Below, piece after piece: positions 24,833 through 26,011 of a stretch of DNA of 26,011 nt. The stretch lies in contig NVTJ01000017.1 in the NCBI GenBank assembly GCA_002401545.1, positions 5,085 to 31,095 of the forward strand. The letters are read 5' to 3'. The notes beneath the pieces were generated by a model. It saw only the letters and a list, made by a program, of their open reading frames with translations, searched no databases and was not told the origin of the DNA. Position 1 is the stretch's first letter, and every line of letters begins with the position of its first letter. The DNA is from Alphaproteobacteria bacterium. GTDB lineage: Bacteria > Pseudomonadota > Alphaproteobacteria > Sphingomonadales > Emcibacteraceae. A program made the position numbers and the translations under genes.

Positions 24833-26011
24833 ATGGGAAGTCTAATACACAACAACAGCATCAATATTCTAAAACGAAACCTGAAAAAATCCTGCTCTGT
24901 CATGGCCGTAGCAGGTTTTGCCGTTATCGGATCATCATTCCCGACCATGGCGGAAGACGATGACAATGTGGAAAATTTCGAGGAAATCGTCACGATTGGC
25001 ACGCGTGTCAAAGGCCGGACCGCAACCGAAACAACCGCCGCGATTGACGTTATCGGCCTTGAACAGATCAGCCGCAGTACCGGCTTGCTGGAACTGGGGG
25101 AACTTTTACAACGACTGGTTCCGTCCTTTAACTTCACCCGTACCGCTATTTCGGACGGCAGCGATATTTTCCGCCCAGCCACCCTGCGTGGCCTTGGACC
25201 GGATCAGGTTCTGGTCCTCATCAACGGTAAACGCCGTCATAGCCGGGCGCTTCTCGGTCTCGCCGGGACGGTTGGCGAGGGTGCCTCCGGGGTTGATTTC
25301 AATGCCATCCCGTCGGCCAGTATCAAGCGGGTGGAGGTTCTGCGTGATGGCGCCGCGGCACAATATGGCTCAGACGCCATTGCCGGTGTTATCAATGTGG
25401 TGCTCAAGGATTCCGTTGACGAGTTTACAGTCAGCGGTTTGGTTGGCCAGACCTTTGACGGTGACGGAGAGCGTTACCAGATACAGGCCAATGGCGGTTT
25501 TGCGCTTGGTGACAAAGGTTTTATTAACCTGACAGCCGAATACCGTAATGGCAAGCCCACCAACCGGGCGGGAGACAGCCCGCAATTTCCCGGCACCCAA
25601 ATATTCAAGCAGGGTGATGCGGATACTGAATTTTTCGGCTTTTTTGGTAATGGCGCCGTACAGGTAAGTGAGCGGATTGAACTTTATGTCTTCAGTGGCT
25701 ATTCTGAAAGCAAGGCCAGAGGGGCCGGATTTTTCCGTTTCGTCGATCAAGCCGACCGGGCCGTACCGCAAGTATTCCCCAACGGTTTTCTGCCCCGTGA
25801 CACCAATAAATCTACTGATTTTTCAATCGCTGGCGGTTTTCGCGGTGATATAGATGACAAATGGACCTTTGATTTCAGTGCAGTTTACGGCAAAAATGAT
25901 TATGATTTCGGCGCTGAAAATACAGTCAATGTTTCCATCGCATCTGACTTTTTTAACAATAATCCCGGCGCAACCGATGCGGAAATTGCCGCCAATGCCG
26001 GACCAAGTGAA
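24833..26011 (+). CDS. TonB-dependent outer-membrane receptor, 3' end outside window
   Basis: The frame is open from ATG 24833 to the last base (393 codons). Residues 1-40 form a signal peptide with a positively charged start (KRNLKKS), a hydrophobic core (VMAVAGFAVIG) and likely cleavage after FPTMA. EEIVTIGTR near 50-58 is the TonB-box region. The plug domain follows, with RPATLRGLGPDQVLVLINGKRRH, IKRVEVLRDGAAAQYGSDAIAGVINVVLKD, and then beta strands of the barrel, such as GFINLTAEYRN and IELYVFSGYSES. GGAG stands eight bases before the ATG; an in-frame ATG at 24812 lacks this. Ligand may be a siderophore, vitamin or sugar; nothing in view decides it. Confidence 0.92.
   Translation, partial: MGSLIHNNSINILKRNLKKSCSVMAVAGFAVIGSSFPTMAEDDDNVENFEEIVTIGTRVKGRTATETTAAIDVIGLEQISRSTGLLELGELLQRLVPSFNFTRTAISDGSDIFRPATLRGLGPDQVLVLINGKRRHSRALLGLAGTVGEGASGVDFNAIPSASIKRVEVLRDGAAAQYGSDAIAGVINVVLKDSVDEFTVSGLVGQTFDGDGERYQIQANGGFALGDKGFINLTAEYRNGKPTNRAGDSPQFPGTQIFKQGDADTEFFGFFGNGAVQVSERIELYVFSGYSESKARGAGFFRFVDQADRAVPQVFPNGFLPRDTNKSTDFSIAGGFRGDIDDKWTFDFSAVYGKNDYDFGAENTVNVSIASDFFNNNPGATDAEIAANAGPSE

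Overview
The window looks like a chromosomal segment of an alphaproteobacterium with moderate base composition. The signs are a mitochondrial-type complex I accessory subunit (NDUFS4-like), the HisN type of histidinol phosphatase, an adjacent pccB-pccA pair, and trxB next to an LsrB/VtlR-type LysR gene followed by what looks like an AbcR-like small RNA. I cannot place it below class from the sequence alone.

Layout. (1) 1-4986 is the 3' part of a tightly coupled plus-strand operon: a molybdenum hydroxylase alpha subunit (cut by the window edge), its FAD/[4Fe-4S] beta subunit, a benzoyl-CoA reductase/2-hydroxyacyl-CoA dehydratase-type subunit, and its ATP-driven activase. The set points to reductive CoA-thioester aromatic metabolism of the 4-hydroxybenzoyl-CoA/benzoyl-CoA kind. 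A hotdog thioesterase with its own promoter follows at 5078. (2) 5596-11192 holds galE and, convergent to it, a minus-strand group: an NADPH:quinone reductase-like gene, pccB and pccA (propionyl-CoA carboxylase). Propionyl-CoA and the acyl-CoA products of ring cleavage would meet in central metabolism. (3) 11306-16406 is housekeeping: typA/bipA, a small unknown gene, hisN, a convergent alpha/beta hydrolase and trxB. (4) 16468-17587 holds an LsrB/VtlR-type regulator and a four-hairpin RNA with CCUCC loops that ends in a textbook terminator. (5) 17646-19486, minus strand, carries an aspartate aminotransferase and a HAD phosphatase that appears to start at a non-ATG codon overlapping the aminotransferase stop. 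(6) 19674-22138 is a degraded mobile-element scar: a glutamate-cysteine ligase family pseudogene with two frameshifts whose 3' end runs into an IS5-type transposase fragment, a pentapeptide-repeat ORF with no ATG, a serine-recombinase remnant with an in-frame stop, and a tRNA-Arg(UCU) whose 3' half also encodes the recombinase C-terminus. (7) 22160-26011 holds the NDUFS4-like gene, a sodium-dependent (NSS) transporter divergent from an AhpD/CMD-like protein across a region with a strong inverted repeat, and the first 393 codons of a TonB-dependent receptor.

The most notable items are the AbcR-like RNA beside the LsrB-type gene, the hybrid molybdenum hydroxylase/radical-reductase operon, the tRNA-Arg island fossil, the ATT-start candidate, and the inverted repeat between the transporter and the CMD gene.
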